Source: Roseateles hydrophilus (lineage in GTDB: Bacteria; Pseudomonadota; Gammaproteobacteria; Burkholderiales; Burkholderiaceae_C). Taken from it: a stretch of 64,000 nucleotides of DNA. Location of the stretch: the NCBI RefSeq assembly GCF_026712245.1, contig NZ_JAPPUY010000001.1, positions 248,001-312,000 on the forward strand. The letters run 5' to 3'. Below the pieces are notes generated by a model that worked only from the letters and a program-made list of their open reading frames with translations, was not told where the DNA came from and ran no database searches. Numbering within the stretch: the first letter of the stretch is position 1; every line of letters begins with the position of its first letter. Shown piece by piece: positions 1 through 11,369 of this stretch. A program made the translations under genes and the position numbers.

Positions 1-320
1 TCCATGCTGGGGACGAGCTTGAGGATTTCCTCGGCCAGCTCGATCTCGCGCTCCGTGGGCGCGCCGAAGGAGAAGCCTTCTGTGGCAGCCTTCATGACGG
101 CGTCCAGCACGGCCGGGTGGCCGTGGCCCAGGATCATCGGGCCCCAGGAGCCGATGTAGTCCACATAGCGCTTGCCTTCGGCGTCGAAGATGTAGGCACC
201 CTCGCCACGGGCGATGAAGCGCGGCGTGCCGCCGACGGCGCGAAAGGCGCGCACGGGCGAGTTCACGCCGCCGGGAATGACGCGCGCGGCGCGTTCGAAC
301 AACAGGGAATTGGTAACCAT
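1..320 (-). CDS. hemL: Glutamate-1-semialdehyde 2,1-aminomutase, N-terminal part
   Basis: Only the first 106 or so codons lie in the window; the rest runs off the left edge. HemL is the PLP enzyme that turns glutamate-1-semialdehyde into 5-aminolevulinate, the committed tetrapyrrole precursor, in the cytosol. The ATG at 320 gives a protein opening [11 protein letters not shown], followed by the HemL-typical [12 protein letters not shown], the GGTP.FI..GEGAY block and [18 protein letters not shown]. The PLP lysine would lie outside the window. It sits 18 bases after thiD on the same strand, so the two are probably co-transcribed. Identity is secure; completeness cannot be judged. Confidence 0.95.
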   Translation of the reverse strand, partial: MVTNSLLFERAARVIPGGVNSPVRAFRAVGGTPRFIARGEGAYIFDAEGKRYVDYIGSWGPMILGHGHPAVLDAVMKAATEGFSFGAPTEREIELAEEILKLVPSM

Positions 321-338
321 CGGAAAGCGGTGTTGGGT

Positions 339-1277
339 TCAGTGCATGCGCCGGGGCGACTTCGGCGACGGCTCGGGCTCGATGTCCTCGAACGCCGGCT
401 CCGCACCTTCCTCATCGGCAGGCGGCAGCGCCCAGAAAAAGCGGTCGGGCACGACATTGCCCATGCCGGGCCGGAAGCCCGCGTCCAGGGACTGGTCCAG
501 GAAGGACAGCGCCTCGCTGACGGCCGAGTGCAGCTCGGCACCCACCGACAGCAGGGCGGCCAGTGCGGCCGCCAGCGTGTCGCCGGCACCAACGAAGGCT
601 GTTTCGAAGCGCTCGAACTTCTCGCCCGTGATGGGGCCGGAGGCGTTGGCCAGCACGTTGTCCACATACTGGTTGGGCAACTGCATGCCAGTCACCAGCA
701 CATGCTGGGCGCCGGATTGCGCGGCAGCCACGGCCAGCTCGCGCGCGGACGGCGCACGCTCGCTGTCCCAGTCGGGCAGCAGAAAGTCGGTCATCGTCTT
801 GTGGTTGCCCACCAGCACGACAGTCTGCGGCAGCACCAGTTCGCGCAGGGCGTCGAGGTACTGCTGCTGCTCGTCCTCGTCGATCCAGGCGACGGACGGC
901 AGGTAGGTCACCAGCGGCACATCGGGGTAGTCGCTCAGCACCTCGGCCACGGCGCTCACCGCCTCGGCGTTGCCGAGGAAGCCCACCTTCCAGGCCGTGA
1001 TGGGCACGTCCTCAAGGATGTGGCGCGCCTGCTCGGCGATGGTGTCGGGGTCGAGGTTGGCGTGCTCGAACGTTTCGGCCGTGTCGCGCAGCACGACGGC
1101 CGTGACGACGGGCAGACAGTGCGCACCCATGGCGGCGATGGTGGCCACATCACCGGCCAGGCCGCCTGCGCCGCTGGCGTCGCTGGCGTTGAAGCTCATC
1201 ACGCAGGCCGGCGGCGGGCTTTCCTGCTCGTCCTGGGCGTTGGCCTCGGGGGCGGGGGGGAGGGGAGTTGGGCTCAT
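339..1277 (-). CDS. thiD: Hydroxymethylpyrimidine/phosphomethylpyrimidine kinase
   Basis: Predicted 312-residue ribokinase-fold enzyme that phosphorylates hydroxymethylpyrimidine and its monophosphate in thiamine synthesis. Two family hallmarks are visible: the N-terminal substrate loop SFNASDASGAGG near residues 28-39, and the anion-hole/catalytic motif GAGDT at 230-234 with D233 as the likely base. The first 26 residues are Pro/Glu-rich and precede the conserved core, so translation might instead begin at Met27 (about position 1199). The C-terminal 35 residues are acidic and Pro-rich, an extension beyond the usual family length. hemL follows on the same strand. No TPP riboswitch-like sequence was recognised upstream. 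Confidence 0.85.
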   Translation of the reverse strand: MSPTPLPPAPEANAQDEQESPPPACVMSFNASDASGAGGLAGDVATIAAMGAHCLPVVTAVVLRDTAETFEHANLDPDTIAEQARHILEDVPITAWKVGFLGNAEAVSAVAEVLSDYPDVPLVTYLPSVAWIDEDEQQQYLDALRELVLPQTVVLVGNHKTMTDFLLPDWDSERAPSARELAVAAAQSGAQHVLVTGMQLPNQYVDNVLANASGPITGEKFERFETAFVGAGDTLAAALAALLSVGAELHSAVSEALSFLDQSLDAGFRPGMGNVVPDRFFWALPPADEEGAEPAFEDIEPEPSPKSPRRMH

Positions 1278-1400
1278 GTGGAGTTCTTGGCGAATGCGGG
1301 CGCAAGAGCCGCCGCAAGCGTGGAGTCTGCCGCTAAATGGGCCGTCGGGAGGCTCTGGGCACAGGCGTTTGCCCTCAGCATTGCGCTCTCAGCCCCTGGC

Positions 1401-1406
1401 TAGAAT
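1401..1406 (+). promoter_or_regulatory. Possible -10 element upstream of the rubredoxin/pil genes
   Basis: TAGAAT sits 32 bases before the GTG start of the rubredoxin gene, in the 161-base gap between divergent thiD and rubredoxin. No convincing -35 hexamer lies at 16-18 bases; TTGCGC occurs at 1381 with only 14 bases between. This is a weak call based on a single hexamer and its position. Confidence 0.3.
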
Positions 1407-1438
1407 GATTCGATTGTAGTGATCAAAGTCTGAGCAAC

Positions 1439-1612
1439 GTGAGCGAACCCAGTACCTGGATGTGCCTGATCTGTGGATGGATCTACGACGAGGAAGCCGG
1501 TGATCCGGACCACGGCATTGCGCCGGGGACGAAGTGGGCCGATGTGGACATGAACTGGGTCTGCCCGGACTGCGGCGCGCGCAAGGAAGACTTCGAGATG
1601 GTGCGCATCTGA
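1439..1612 (+). CDS. Rubredoxin
   Basis: A 57-residue protein with a GTG start. It carries the two rubredoxin iron knuckles: C9-L-I-C12-G and C42-P-D-C45-G, which hold one Fe(SCys)4 centre for single-electron transfer. The aromatic core residues and the W-C-P-D-C-G-A-R-K-E-D-F ending are standard for the family, and the length matches small type I rubredoxins. An in-frame ATG at codon 8 is too close to the first cysteine to be a better start. It lies just upstream of pilG on the same strand. This linkage is common in betaproteobacteria, but the electron partner is not evident here. Confidence 0.93.
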   Translation: MSEPSTWMCLICGWIYDEEAGDPDHGIAPGTKWADVDMNWVCPDCGARKEDFEMVRI

Positions 1613-1651
1613 CCCGGGCCAGCCCGAGTCGACGTTCCGAGGAGACCCGGT

Positions 1652-2041
1652 TTGAATGAGCGAGCTTCTGCTGCAGGGCCGACCCGGGTCCTGGTGATTG
1701 ACGACAGCAACACCATCCGTCGCAGCGCCGAGATCTTCCTGAAGCAGGGCGGCCATGAGGTGGTGCTGGCGGAGGATGGATTCGACGCGCTGTCCAAGCT
1801 CGGCGACTTCCACCCCGACCTGGTGTTTTGCGACATCCTGATGCCGCGGCTGGACGGTTACCAGACCTGCGCCATCATCAAGCGCAACCCGCATTTCTCC
1901 AGCGTGCCGGTCATCATGCTGTCGTCCAAGGACGGCCTGTTCGACAAGGCGCGCGGGCGCATGGTGGGGTCGCAGGACTACCTCACCAAGCCGTTCACCA
2001 AGGACCAGCTGCTTCAGGCGGTGCTGCAGCACCGGCCCTGA
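1652..2041 (+). CDS. pilG: Chp system response regulator PilG
   Basis: Single-domain CheY-like receiver of 129 residues. The acidic pair is at D17-D18, the phosphoacceptor at D61 (in FCDILMPRLDG) and the conserved lysine at K113 (LTKPF). The start is TTG at 1652; AGGAG ends about eight bases before it and no in-frame ATG precedes the receiver fold. In the Pil-Chp pathway PilG is phosphorylated by the ChpA kinase, promotes pilus extension and affects adenylate cyclase activity in Pseudomonas. It is first in the order pilG-pilH-pilI-pilJ-chpA, which supports the assignment over a generic CheY. Confidence 0.9.
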   Translation: MNERASAAGPTRVLVIDDSNTIRRSAEIFLKQGGHEVVLAEDGFDALSKLGDFHPDLVFCDILMPRLDGYQTCAIIKRNPHFSSVPVIMLSSKDGLFDKARGRMVGSQDYLTKPFTKDQLLQAVLQHRP

Positions 2042-2068
2042 CCAGCGCTTAAAAAAAGAGACCAAGCC

Positions 2069-2434
2069 ATGAGCATCCAAAACATCCTGCTGGTTGACGA
2101 TTCCAAGACCGAGCTGCACGCGCTGTCGGAGATGCTGGTCAAGCGCGGGTACAGCGTGCGCACCGCCGAGAACGGCGAAGAGGCCATGAAGCGCCTGGCC
2201 GAGGCCAAGCCTGACCTGATCCTGATGGATGTCGTCATGCCGGGCCAAAACGGCTTCCAGCTCACCCGCGCCATCACGCGCGACGAGCGCTACGCTGGCG
2301 TGCCGGTCATCATGTGCACCAGCAAGGGCCAGGAGACCGACAAGGTCTGGGGCATGCGCCAAGGTGCAAGCGACTACGTCGTCAAGCCCGTCAAGGCGGA
2401 AGAGCTGCTCGCCAAGATCAAGGCCCTGGGCTGA
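2069..2434 (+). CDS. pilH: Chp system response regulator PilH
   Basis: Second stand-alone receiver, 121 residues, with D10-D11, phosphoacceptor D54 (ILMDVVMPGQNG) and K106 (VVKPVKA). In studied Pil-Chp systems PilH counteracts PilG and is linked to pilus retraction or acts as a phosphate sink. Its position directly after pilG and two bases before pilI, and its closer likeness to PilH than PilG in the FQLTRAI helix, support the name. It is part of the chp operon and has no output domain. Confidence 0.9.
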   Translation: MSIQNILLVDDSKTELHALSEMLVKRGYSVRTAENGEEAMKRLAEAKPDLILMDVVMPGQNGFQLTRAITRDERYAGVPVIMCTSKGQETDKVWGMRQGASDYVVKPVKAEELLAKIKALG

Positions 2435-2436
2435 CC

Positions 2437-2967
2437 ATGACGAACAAAACGGCGCTCCGTGAACTGCAGCAGCGCCTGGCCGAGCGCATGCAGGCCGCAC
2501 GTGACACCACGCTCATTGCGAACTGGCTGGCCGTGGAGTGCGCAGGCGTGGGGCTGTTGTTCTCGCTGAAGCAGGCCAGCGAGATCTTTGCACCGGTGCC
2601 GATCAAGGCGGTGCCCTATGCCAAGCCCTGGCTGGCGGGCGTCGCCAACCTGCGGGGCGGCCTGTTCACGGTGGTGGACCTGGCCGTCTACCTCGGGCTG
2701 CGCGAGGCGTCAGCCGGGCGCCAGGTCTCGGCGCAGACGCGGCTGGTGTCGCTGAATGCCGAGCTGAATCTCAATTGCGCGCTGCTGGTCGACCGCCTGG
2801 CCGGCTTGCGCAGTGACGAGCAACTGCCGCTCGCGGCCGAGCAGCCGACCGGCCCGCTACCTCGCTTTGCCGGTGCGTTGCGCCGCGACGAGGCCGGCCG
2901 TCAATGGCAGGAAATTAATCTGGAAGCGTTGTCAAGGCAGGAGAACTTCCTGCACATCGTGGCGTGA
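2437..2967 (+). CDS. pilI: CheW-like coupling protein PilI
   Basis: A 176-residue CheW-domain protein expected to bridge the receptor PilJ and the kinase ChpA at the inner membrane. The CheW core is visible as GVGLLFSLKQASEIFAPVP followed by PWLAGVANLRGGLFTVVDLAVYLGL, the NLRG turn being the family hallmark. The ATG at 2437 lies two bases after the pilH stop, consistent with translational coupling. Longer in-frame upstream sequence overlaps pilH and is not needed. The following 68-base gap leads into pilJ. Confidence 0.88.
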   Translation: MTNKTALRELQQRLAERMQAARDTTLIANWLAVECAGVGLLFSLKQASEIFAPVPIKAVPYAKPWLAGVANLRGGLFTVVDLAVYLGLREASAGRQVSAQTRLVSLNAELNLNCALLVDRLAGLRSDEQLPLAAEQPTGPLPRFAGALRRDEAGRQWQEINLEALSRQENFLHIVA

Positions 2968-3035
2968 TGCGCGCTTCCTAGGTCCATGGCCCGCGCAGGA
3001 ACGCGGGTCTACACATATCGAAGGACGAGGGTGAG

Positions 3036-5408
3036 ATGAGTCTGTTGGACAAAATCAGGGGAAAGTCCGAGGCCGACGAGTCGTCGCAGGCTGCGCCGGC
3101 TGAGGCTGCCGATACGACGTTCGATTCGCGCGGGGCCGGCTTTGACGGCACCCGCCCTGCGGATTCCACGCTGGCCGGTGTTGAACTGCCGCGTCCCGAG
3201 TCCCTGGTGCGTGCGGAGCCAGCGTCCATCATCTCGCAGGCCGTCCCGACCGAGCCGGGCCCCAACAGCGAGTTTGCCGCCAGCACCATCAACTTCGCAC
3301 CCACCACGCAGGCGGCCGACCCGACGTTGCTGGCCGCGCCGCCAGCGGCCCTGTCGGCATCGGCCAAGTTGGCCGACCTGTTCGGTCGCCACCGTCAGCG
3401 TGTGCTGACGGGCCTGGTGGCCCTGGGCCTGCTGGGCACGGCGGCCTCGGTGAGCCTGGTGCTTGTCAGCTCCAACCGCAGCGCGGCGCAGGTGCGTGCA
3501 ACCGGTCAGGCGCTGATGCATTCGCAGCGCATGGCCAAGTCCGTGTCGGCCGCGCTGGTGGGCAACCAGGCCGCGTTTGCTGAACTGCGCGAGTCGGTCA
3601 GCACGTTGAGCAGCGTGGTGGGCAGCCTGCGCACCGGCGAAGGTGATCTGGCGGTCGCCCCGGCGGCGGTGCAGCCCACGCTGGAGCAGCTCAAGCCGCT
3701 GGTCGAGCGCGCCGAGAAGAACGGCAAGGTCGTGCAGGGCCAGGAAAAGATCCTGACCCAGGTGGGCTCGGCGCTGCGCGCCATCAACCGACAGTCCAGC
3801 GACTTGCTGGAAAGCGCGGAGGCTGTGTCGTCCCAGGCGCTGCAGATCGGCGCGTCGGCCGGTGAGGTGTCGGCGGTGGGTCAGCTGGTGATGCTGACGC
3901 AGCGTATCGGCAAGAGCGCCAACGAGTTCCTGACGCAGGAGGGTGTGAGCCCCGAGGCCGTGTTCCTGCTGGGCAAGGACTTGAACTCCTTCAAGCTGGT
4001 CACCGAGGCGCTGATCAACGGCAGCCCGGAGTTGCGCCTGAACGCCGCGCGCGACGCGCAGCTGAAGGAGCGCCTGCAAACCCTGCTCAAGCAGTACGAA
4101 CAGACCCGCACGCAGGCTTCGGCGATTCTGAGCAACCTGCAAGGCCTGGTGGCAGCGCGTGAGGCGCAGACGGCCATCCTGGCTGACTCCGAACCGCTGC
4201 GCAAAGGCCTGGAGCAGGCCGCAGCCGAGCTGGAGAAGTCCGGCGGCGCCGGGTGGGGGCTGGGCCTGACGCTGATCGCCTCGCTGATCGCGCTGGTCGC
4301 CGGTGCGGTCGGTTTCCTGCGTCTGTACCTGGCCGACCAGGCCGGCCGCGCTGAGCTTGCCGAAGCGCAGCGCCGCGAAGCGGAAGCGCAGGAGCAGGAA
4401 GCCAAGCGCGTCAACGACGCCAACCAGGCCGCCATTCTGCGGTTGATGAACGAGCTGTCCTCCGTCGCTGAAGGTGACCTGACGCAACAGGCGACCGTGA
4501 CGGAAGACATCACCGGCGCCATCGCCGACTCCGTGAACTACACGGTGGAAGAGCTGCGCAACCTGGTGGGCCAGGTGCAGGCCACGGCAGCCCGCGTGAC
4601 GGACACCACCGGCGCGGTGGACCAGACCTCCACCGACCTGCTGGCCGCGTCCAAGGAGCAACTGCACGAGATCCGTGCGACCGGCGAGGCTGTGCTGGGC
4701 ATGGCGAGCCGCATTACCGAGGTGTCCGCGCAGGCGCAGACCACTGCCGAGGTGGCCCGCAAGAGCCGGGAAGTGGCCGAGCAGGGCCTGTCGGCGATGC
4801 AGAACAACATCGCCGGTATGAACACCATCCGCGACTCCATCCAGGAGACCTCCAAGCGCATCAAGCGCCTGGGCGAGTCGTCGCAGGAGATCGGCGAGAT
4901 CACCGAGCTGATCTCGGACATTACCGAGCAGACCAACGTGCTGGCGCTGAACGCGGCCATCCAGGCGGCGTCCGCTGGCGAGGCCGGTCGCGGCTTCTCG
5001 GTGGTGGCGGAAGAAGTGCAGCGCCTGGCCGAACGCTCCGGCGACGCGACGCGCCGCATTGCCGCGCTGGTCAAGACCATTCAGACCGACACCCACGATG
5101 CCGTGGCCGCCATGGAGCGCTCGACGCGTGGGGTGGTCGAAGGTACGCAACTGTCCGACGCGGCCGGTCGCGCGCTGGAAGACATCGACAAGGTGTCCCG
5201 CCAGCTGGATGAGCTGATCGTGCGCATCTCCTCGCAGGCGCAGCAGGAAGCCATGCACGCCAACGAGGTGGCGTCCAACATCCAGCACATCTTTGCCGTG
5301 ACCGAGCAGACGTCCGAGGGCACGCGCTCTACCGCTCAGATGGTGCATGAGCTGTCGCGTTCTGCCGAAGCGCTGCGCGCCTCCGTGGCCCGATTCAAGG
5401 TCGCTTGA
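3036..5408 (+). CDS. pilJ: Type IV pilus methyl-accepting chemotaxis protein PilJ
   Basis: A 790-residue inner-membrane receptor of the Pil-Chp pathway. After an unusually long, low-complexity cytoplasmic N-terminus (about 120 residues) comes a membrane helix near 125-145 ([19 protein letters not shown]). Next is a helical periplasmic PilJ domain with the MHSQRMAKS motif, and a second membrane helix near 405-430. A HAMP-like linker follows, then the MCP signalling hairpin around [26 protein letters not shown], a variant of the usual [10 protein letters not shown] tip. It ends ARFKVA without a CheR docking pentapeptide. The stop overlaps the chpA start. Confidence 0.92.
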   Translation: MSLLDKIRGKSEADESSQAAPAEAADTTFDSRGAGFDGTRPADSTLAGVELPRPESLVRAEPASIISQAVPTEPGPNSEFAASTINFAPTTQAADPTLLAAPPAALSASAKLADLFGRHRQRVLTGLVALGLLGTAASVSLVLVSSNRSAAQVRATGQALMHSQRMAKSVSAALVGNQAAFAELRESVSTLSSVVGSLRTGEGDLAVAPAAVQPTLEQLKPLVERAEKNGKVVQGQEKILTQVGSALRAINRQSSDLLESAEAVSSQALQIGASAGEVSAVGQLVMLTQRIGKSANEFLTQEGVSPEAVFLLGKDLNSFKLVTEALINGSPELRLNAARDAQLKERLQTLLKQYEQTRTQASAILSNLQGLVAAREAQTAILADSEPLRKGLEQAAAELEKSGGAGWGLGLTLIASLIALVAGAVGFLRLYLADQAGRAELAEAQRREAEAQEQEAKRVNDANQAAILRLMNELSSVAEGDLTQQATVTEDITGAIADSVNYTVEELRNLVGQVQATAARVTDTTGAVDQTSTDLLAASKEQLHEIRATGEAVLGMASRITEVSAQAQTTAEVARKSREVAEQGLSAMQNNIAGMNTIRDSIQETSKRIKRLGESSQEIGEITELISDITEQTNVLALNAAIQAASAGEAGRGFSVVAEEVQRLAERSGDATRRIAALVKTIQTDTHDAVAAMERSTRGVVEGTQLSDAAGRALEDIDKVSRQLDELIVRISSQAQQEAMHANEVASNIQHIFAVTEQTSEGTRSTAQMVHELSRSAEALRASVARFKVA

Positions 5409-8400
5409 CCCACTCCCGCATGCACAGCTCCCCGCGAGACTCCGAACTCCCGGCCGACCTGAGCCCGCTGGCCTGGGTGCAGGAGGAACTGCGCCGCTCG
5501 CTGGAGTCGGTGCACAAGACCTTGCGTCGCCTCGTGCGCGATGGTGGCGACAACCGCGCCGCAGCGCTGGGCGGCGACGCCCAACCCAGCCTGCCGCTGC
5601 AGCAGGCGGCGGCGCAGCTGCACCAGGTCAGCGGTGTGCTGGGCGTGGTGGGGCTGCACGCCGGTGCAGCGCTACTGCGCGCGGCCGAGGCCGCCGTCGC
5701 CCGATTCGCCGAGCGGCCGCTGGCGCTGGAGACGGCCAGCGTCGAGATCATCGAGCGCGCCAACTTCGCGCTGCTGTCCTTTGTGGCGCGGCAACTGGCC
5801 GGCAACAAGACGTCGCCGCTGTCGCTGTATCCCGGCTACCGGGCGCTGCAGCAGCTCAACGGGGCGGAGCGCATCCACCCGGCCGACCTGTGGGCCCATG
5901 ACTGGGCCTGGCGTGCCATCCCGCTGGAGGAGGGCCTGACGCCGCGTCCGGCCGACAGCGTGCGGGCACCCTTCGAGGCGGCGCTGCTGCGTCACATGCG
6001 CGAGCCCAGCTCCGCGCACGCGGCCAACTTGTCCGGCCTGTGCGCCGGCTTGGCAGCCGCCTTGCCGGCGGGCCATGCCCGCACGCTGTGGCAACTGGCT
6101 GCAGCCGTTTTTGAAGGCCAGGCGTTGCGCCTGCTGGGCAGCGATGCCTACACCAAGCGACTGGGCTCCAAGCTGCTGCATGAGCTGCGCGTGCTGGGCC
6201 GTGCCGAGGCCTCGGAGCGCCTCGCGCAGGACCTGCTGTTCTTCTGCGCCCAATGCCGTGTCACCCAGGGCGCCGGCCCGCGCCTGGCCGCGGTGCACGA
6301 GGCTTACCGGCTGGGCGAGGCCGATGCTGGCGACTACGAGGACGACAGCCTCGGCCGCATCGATCCGGCTTGGGTGGTCCAGGCGCGCCGTCGCGTGTTG
6401 GCCGCCAAGGAAAGCTGGTCCAGCGCCGCCGAGGGCGACCAGCACCGCCTGGCCAGCCTGGACGAGCAGTTCGCCGGCCTGGCCGAATCGCTGACCCGGC
6501 TGTTCCCCAGTGGCGAGGTGCTGGCGCAAACGCTGCAGCGCGCGGTGGTTGCGACCTTGCGCTCGCGTGCCACGCCGGCCCCCGCGCTGGCCATGGAAGT
6601 GGCCACCAGCCTGCTGTATGTCGAGGCCGCGCTGGAAGACGCCGCCTTCGACCAGCCGGAGCAGGCCGACCGCGTGCGCCGCCTGGCGCGCCGCGTCGAG
6701 GCCGTCGCCCACGGTCAGCCGGCCGAGCCGCTGGAAGACTGGATGGAGGACCTGTACCGCCGAGTGTCCGACCGCCAGACGCTCGGCAGCGTGGTGCACG
6801 AGTTGCGCGCGAGCCTGTCCGAGATCGAGCGGCAGTGCGACGAGTACTTCCGCAGCCCCACGCAGCGCGAGCTGCTGATCCCCGTGCCCGGCCAGCTGCA
6901 GGCCATGCGGGGTGTGCTCAGCGTGCTGGGCCTGGATCAGGCCGCGCACGCCACCGTGCGCATGCGTGACGAGATCGACAGCCTCGCCAGCACCGAGATC
7001 GATTTCGACCGGCCCGGCGCGCGCGATGTCTTCGAACGCCTGGCCAACAACCTTGGCGCCCTGGGCTTCCTCATCGACATGCTGAGCGTGCAACCGGCCC
7101 TGGCCAAGCGCATGTTCCAGTTCGACGAGACGAGCGGCCGCCTGGACGCCGTGATGGGCCGCCGCGAAGGCGCCGTCGAGCTGCCCGACTTCGAGGCCAG
7201 CGGCTTCCATGTCGACCTCGACGCCGACCCCGACACCGGGCCCGATACCGTGCCCTCGATGGAGGCGACCCAGCCGCTGCGCATCGACCTGGCGACGCTG
7301 GATCTGCCCGACCTCAGCCTGCCTGATCTCGATATTTCCCAACTGGCACCCGCGCCCGCCCCGGCGCCCGCGCCCGTGGCGCCGCCTGTGCCCGCTGCGT
7401 CGGAGCCCAGCGTTGCTGACGACCCGGAGATGCGCGAGATCTTCCTGGAAGAGGCCGACGAGGTCATCGGCAACGCCCGGGCTGCGCTCGCCGTGTTGCG
7501 CGCTGCGCCGGCCGACCAGGGCCAGTTGACCATCGTTCGTCGCGCCTTCCACACGCTCAAGGGCAGCGCCCGCATGGTGGGCCTGGCTGACTTCGGTGAG
7601 GGTGCGTGGGCCTGCGAGCAGCTTTACAACACGCGCCTGGCTGAGCCGTCGCCGCAGGCCGATGCGGCGCTGCTGGGGTTCACCGGCGAGGCACTGGACT
7701 ACTTCGCCCACTGGCGCGAGCAGATTGCCGGCCAGGTGCCGGGCCACAGCGATCCGGCGCCGCTGCGTCGCAGTGCGGACGCGCTGCGCCTGAGCGGCGA
7801 GCACCTGCCCTTGTCCGAGCCCGCGGCGGTCGATGTGGCGCTCGAGCCCGAGGTCATGGCGCTGGACGCGGCCATGCCCGCCCGGCCCGAAGCCGCGCCC
7901 ATGCCCATCCCGGCCGCGGCGCATGCCGACGAGGCCGAGGTCGTCACGGCGCCCACCGACCTGCCGACGCAGGTGGCCCCGGACTTCCTGCTCGATTTCG
8001 CCGAGCCTGCGCCCGAGCCCGCGCCCGCTGCGGGCTTCGTCAGCGATGAGCCCACGCTGGACCTCGGCGAGGCGGCGCATGCCCCCACCGAGCCCATGCC
8101 GCTGCCAGTGGCCACGGCCGAGGAGGTGACGCTCGCCAACTTCCATCTTGAGCTTGCGCTGGATGAGCCGGTGGCCGACGCCGCCGAGGCGGTCGTGGGC
8201 GAGCTGCCGGTGCAGCCCGAGGAGCAGACGATCGCCCTGCCGGCCTTGAGTGCCGAGGAAGACCTGCCTATCGATCTGCCCATCGACCTGCCGGTCGAGG
8301 CCCCGGCGCCGCGCGCTGCGCCGCACCTCACGCTCGTGGAACCCGTGGCCGAGGAGCTGCAGGCGCCCGACCCGGATGAGGGCTACAAGCTCATCGGCCC

Positions 8401-11365
8401 GCTGCGCATCAGCATTGCGCTCTTCAACATCTTCCTGAACGAGGCGGACGAGCTGTCCCGCAAGCTGGCCGTTGGCCTGGCCGAATGGGCGGCCGACCCC
8501 GGCAGCGTCGTGCCCCAGAGCTGCGAGATCCAGGCCCATGCGCTGGCGGGTAACGCCGGCACGGTGGGCTATGACGCGCTGTCCAGCCTGGCCCGCGAGC
8601 TCGAGCACGCGCTCGGCCGGGCGCAGCGCGCCGTGGCCTACGGGGCCGAGGACGTCGAGCTGTTCCTGCGCGCTGCGGACGACGTGCGCGTGCTGTTGCA
8701 CCAGTTCGCTGCCGGCTTCCTGAAGCCCAACGACCCCGATGTTGTTGCGCGTCTGCATGCCTACCAGCCGCAGGAGGAGCCCCTGACGGTGGCCGCGTCG
8801 CTGGATGAGGCCGAGCTGGCGGACGATGCCGAATTGACCGTGGTGGCCCCGCTGCTCGATGCCGAACCGGCCGTGGCCCCCGAACCTGCAGCTGAGCCCG
8901 AGCCTGAGCCTGAGCCCGCAGCGCCTGCCGTGGTGGAGGTCGTTGCCGCTGCGGCGCCAGCGGTCGCTGTCGAACCCGAGCCCGAGCCGGGCTTGCCTGA
9001 CGCCATCGAGCCGGAGCTGTTCCCCATCTTTGCCGAGGAAGGCCGCGACCTGCTGCGCGATCTGCATGCGGCACTGCGCGACTGGCTGGCCGAACCGGCC
9101 GACCTGGCGCGGTCCGACGCCAGCATGCGGGCGCTGCACACCTTCAAGGGTGGCGCCCGCCTGGCTGGTGCGATGCGGCTGGGCGAACAGGCGCACCGCC
9201 TGGAGTCCGGCATCGAGGCCTTGCTGCATGCCGGCGCGGCCGATGCGGGCCAGGTGCAGGCCCTGCAGTTGGACGCCGATGCGCTGGAACAGGCCTTCGA
9301 GGCGCTGGGCCTGAGCCTGGCCGCCGCAGAGGCGCCGCCCGAGCCCGAACCGGTTGTCGAGGTTCGGCCCGAGCCGCGCCCCGAGCCGCTGGCGCGTTTC
9401 GCACAGCCAGCGCCGGTGGCGGAGGAAGTGTCGGCCGAGCCGGCGCGCGAGATCGACTGGAGCCGCTTCGCCGACGAGGCGGAGGTGACGCAGTCCGCCG
9501 ACAACCTTGCCATCGGCCAGGCGCTGGTGCGCGTGCGCGGCAGCCTGCTGGAGCGCATGGCCACGCAGGCCGGCGAGGTCAGCATCCGCCGCGCACGCCT
9601 GGAGTCCGAACTCGCCCAGATGAAGGGCGCGCTGCTGGACCTGGACGACAACCTGGAGCGCCTGCGCACCCAGTTGCGCGAGCTGGAACTGCAGGCCGAG
9701 GCCCAGATGCACACCCAGCAGGAGCTGGCGCAGCAGGGCGGCCGTGAGTTCGACCCGCTGGAGTTCGACCGCTACACCCGCTTCCAGGAACTGACCCGGA
9801 TGCTGGCCGAATCGGTCGGCGACGTGGCCACACTGCAGCGCACGCTCAGTCGCAACGTGCAGACCGGCGAAGACGAGCTGGCCGCGCAGTCGCGACTGAC
9901 CCGCGAACTGCAGGACGACCTGCTGCGTACCCGCCTGGTGGATTTCGACAGCATCGGCGAGCGCATGCACCGCGTGGTGCGCCAAGCCGCACGCGATGCC
10001 GGCAAGCAAGTGAAGCTGGAGATTGCCGGCGGCCAGACCGAGCTGGACCGCTCGGTGCTGGAACGCACGGCGGGCGCCTTCGAACACCTGCTGCGCAACA
10101 GCGTGGCTCACGGTGTGGAAACGCCAGAGGTGCGCACGGCCCAGGGCAAGGACGCCACGGGCACGCTGCGCATCGAGGTTGGCCAGCAGGGCAATGAAGT
10201 GCTGCTGAACTTCAGCGATGACGGTGCCGGTCTGGACCTGGCCCGCATCCGCGAGCGCGGCCAGCAGCTGGGCCTGATCGCGCCGGGCGCCGAGCCCGAC
10301 GAGGCCCAGCTGCGCCGGCTGATCTTCGCGCCCGGCTTCTCCACGGCCAGCCAGATCACCGAGCTCAGCGGGCGCGGGATCGGCATGGACGTGGTGCGGG
10401 CCGAGGTGGGCACGCTGGGTGGCAGCATCGAGACGCAGTCGACCACCGGCAAGGGCACCAGCTTCCTGCTGCGCCTGCCGCTGACGACGGCGCTCACCCA
10501 GATCGTGCTGCTCAAGAGCGGCGACCAGACCGTGGCCGTGCCTGCGGCCCTGATGGCCTCGGTGCAGCGTGTGCCGGTGGAGGCCGTCGAGTCGGCTTAT
10601 GCCAGCGGCAAGCTGCAACTGGCCGGCGTCGAGATGCCGTTCTACTGGCTGGGCGGCCTGCTGGGCCAAACCGGCCGCGGGCTCACGCACGGCCGGCATG
10701 CGCCGGTGGTGCTGGTGCGCACCGCGCAGGCCTCGCTGGCCCTGCACGTGGACGAGGTGGTGGGCAACCAGGAAGTGGTGGTCAAGAACCTCGGCGCGCA
10801 GCTGAACCGTGTTCCGGGTCTGGCCGGCATCAGCCTGCTGGCGTCCGGCGATGTGGCGCTGATCTACAACGTCGTCGCGCTGGCCGATTGGTACGGCGCT
10901 GCGGCCCAGGCACGGCTGGCCGAGGCGCAGGCCGAGGTCGGCACGTCCATGCCGGCCGCGCCGGCTGCGGAGGAGGGCAGCCAAGCACCGTTGGTGATGG
11001 TGGTGGACGACTCGCTGACCGTGCGTCGCGTGACCCAGCGCCTGCTGGAGCGCGTGGGCCTGCGTGTGCTGCTGGCCAAGGATGGCCTGGATGCGATGGA
11101 GAAGCTGGCCGGCGACGAACTGCCGTCGGTGGTGCTGTCGGACATCGAGATGCCGCGCATGGACGGTTTCGACCTGGTGCGCAACATGCGCGCCGATTCG
11201 CGGCTGTCCGGCCTGCCGGTCATCATGATCACGTCGCGCATCGCGCAGAAGCACCGCGACTACGCGGCGCAGCTGGGCGTGGACCATTACCTCGGCAAGC
11301 CCTATGACGAGGAACAGCTGCTGGGGCTGATTCGCCAGTACACCCATGCGGCAGTGGTAGCCTGA
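5405..11365 (+). CDS. chpA: ChpA/PilL-type hybrid chemotaxis kinase with multiple Hpt domains
   Basis: A 1986-residue CheA-type kinase, the core of the pilus chemosensory system. Three Hpt domains keep a phosphorylatable histidine: H716 ([13 protein letters not shown]), H1045 (AHALAGNAG) and H1245 ([12 protein letters not shown]). The first 650 residues hold further Hpt-like helical repeats with weak motifs. Long Pro/Glu/Ala linkers separate the domains. A dimerisation helix (about 1380-1480), an HATPase with [10 protein letters not shown] and GRGIGMDVV, a CheW domain (about 1700-1830) and a C-terminal receiver with D1913 follow. The start is TTG at 5405, overlapping the pilJ stop; an ATG lies five codons later. 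The domain plan matches Pseudomonas ChpA. Confidence 0.92.
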   Translation: MTHSRMHSSPRDSELPADLSPLAWVQEELRRSLESVHKTLRRLVRDGGDNRAAALGGDAQPSLPLQQAAAQLHQVSGVLGVVGLHAGAALLRAAEAAVARFAERPLALETASVEIIERANFALLSFVARQLAGNKTSPLSLYPGYRALQQLNGAERIHPADLWAHDWAWRAIPLEEGLTPRPADSVRAPFEAALLRHMREPSSAHAANLSGLCAGLAAALPAGHARTLWQLAAAVFEGQALRLLGSDAYTKRLGSKLLHELRVLGRAEASERLAQDLLFFCAQCRVTQGAGPRLAAVHEAYRLGEADAGDYEDDSLGRIDPAWVVQARRRVLAAKESWSSAAEGDQHRLASLDEQFAGLAESLTRLFPSGEVLAQTLQRAVVATLRSRATPAPALAMEVATSLLYVEAALEDAAFDQPEQADRVRRLARRVEAVAHGQPAEPLEDWMEDLYRRVSDRQTLGSVVHELRASLSEIERQCDEYFRSPTQRELLIPVPGQLQAMRGVLSVLGLDQAAHATVRMRDEIDSLASTEIDFDRPGARDVFERLANNLGALGFLIDMLSVQPALAKRMFQFDETSGRLDAVMGRREGAVELPDFEASGFHVDLDADPDTGPDTVPSMEATQPLRIDLATLDLPDLSLPDLDISQLAPAPAPAPAPVAPPVPAASEPSVADDPEMREIFLEEADEVIGNARAALAVLRAAPADQGQLTIVRRAFHTLKGSARMVGLADFGEGAWACEQLYNTRLAEPSPQADAALLGFTGEALDYFAHWREQIAGQVPGHSDPAPLRRSADALRLSGEHLPLSEPAAVDVALEPEVMALDAAMPARPEAAPMPIPAAAHADEAEVVTAPTDLPTQVAPDFLLDFAEPAPEPAPAAGFVSDEPTLDLGEAAHAPTEPMPLPVATAEEVTLANFHLELALDEPVADAAEAVVGELPVQPEEQTIALPALSAEEDLPIDLPIDLPVEAPAPRAAPHLTLVEPVAEELQAPDPDEGYKLIGPLRISIALFNIFLNEADELSRKLAVGLAEWAADPGSVVPQSCEIQAHALAGNAGTVGYDALSSLARELEHALGRAQRAVAYGAEDVELFLRAADDVRVLLHQFAAGFLKPNDPDVVARLHAYQPQEEPLTVAASLDEAELADDAELTVVAPLLDAEPAVAPEPAAEPEPEPEPAAPAVVEVVAAAAPAVAVEPEPEPGLPDAIEPELFPIFAEEGRDLLRDLHAALRDWLAEPADLARSDASMRALHTFKGGARLAGAMRLGEQAHRLESGIEALLHAGAADAGQVQALQLDADALEQAFEALGLSLAAAEAPPEPEPVVEVRPEPRPEPLARFAQPAPVAEEVSAEPAREIDWSRFADEAEVTQSADNLAIGQALVRVRGSLLERMATQAGEVSIRRARLESELAQMKGALLDLDDNLERLRTQLRELELQAEAQMHTQQELAQQGGREFDPLEFDRYTRFQELTRMLAESVGDVATLQRTLSRNVQTGEDELAAQSRLTRELQDDLLRTRLVDFDSIGERMHRVVRQAARDAGKQVKLEIAGGQTELDRSVLERTAGAFEHLLRNSVAHGVETPEVRTAQGKDATGTLRIEVGQQGNEVLLNFSDDGAGLDLARIRERGQQLGLIAPGAEPDEAQLRRLIFAPGFSTASQITELSGRGIGMDVVRAEVGTLGGSIETQSTTGKGTSFLLRLPLTTALTQIVLLKSGDQTVAVPAALMASVQRVPVEAVESAYASGKLQLAGVEMPFYWLGGLLGQTGRGLTHGRHAPVVLVRTAQASLALHVDEVVGNQEVVVKNLGAQLNRVPGLAGISLLASGDVALIYNVVALADWYGAAAQARLAEAQAEVGTSMPAAPAAEEGSQAPLVMVVDDSLTVRRVTQRLLERVGLRVLLAKDGLDAMEKLAGDELPSVVLSDIEMPRMDGFDLVRNMRADSRLSGLPVIMITSRIAQKHRDYAAQLGVDHYLGKPYDEEQLLGLIRQYTHAAVVA

Positions 11366-11369
11366 CGCC

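Noticed and set aside
1278-1438. TPP riboswitch upstream of thiD
   Set aside because: The conserved THI-box segments were not found in the 161-base gap on the thiD strand.
7340-9020. Pro/Ala/Glu-rich repetitive stretches in chpA as a DNA repeat
   Set aside because: They are in-frame interdomain linkers of the kinase, not a tandem DNA repeat with a fixed unit.
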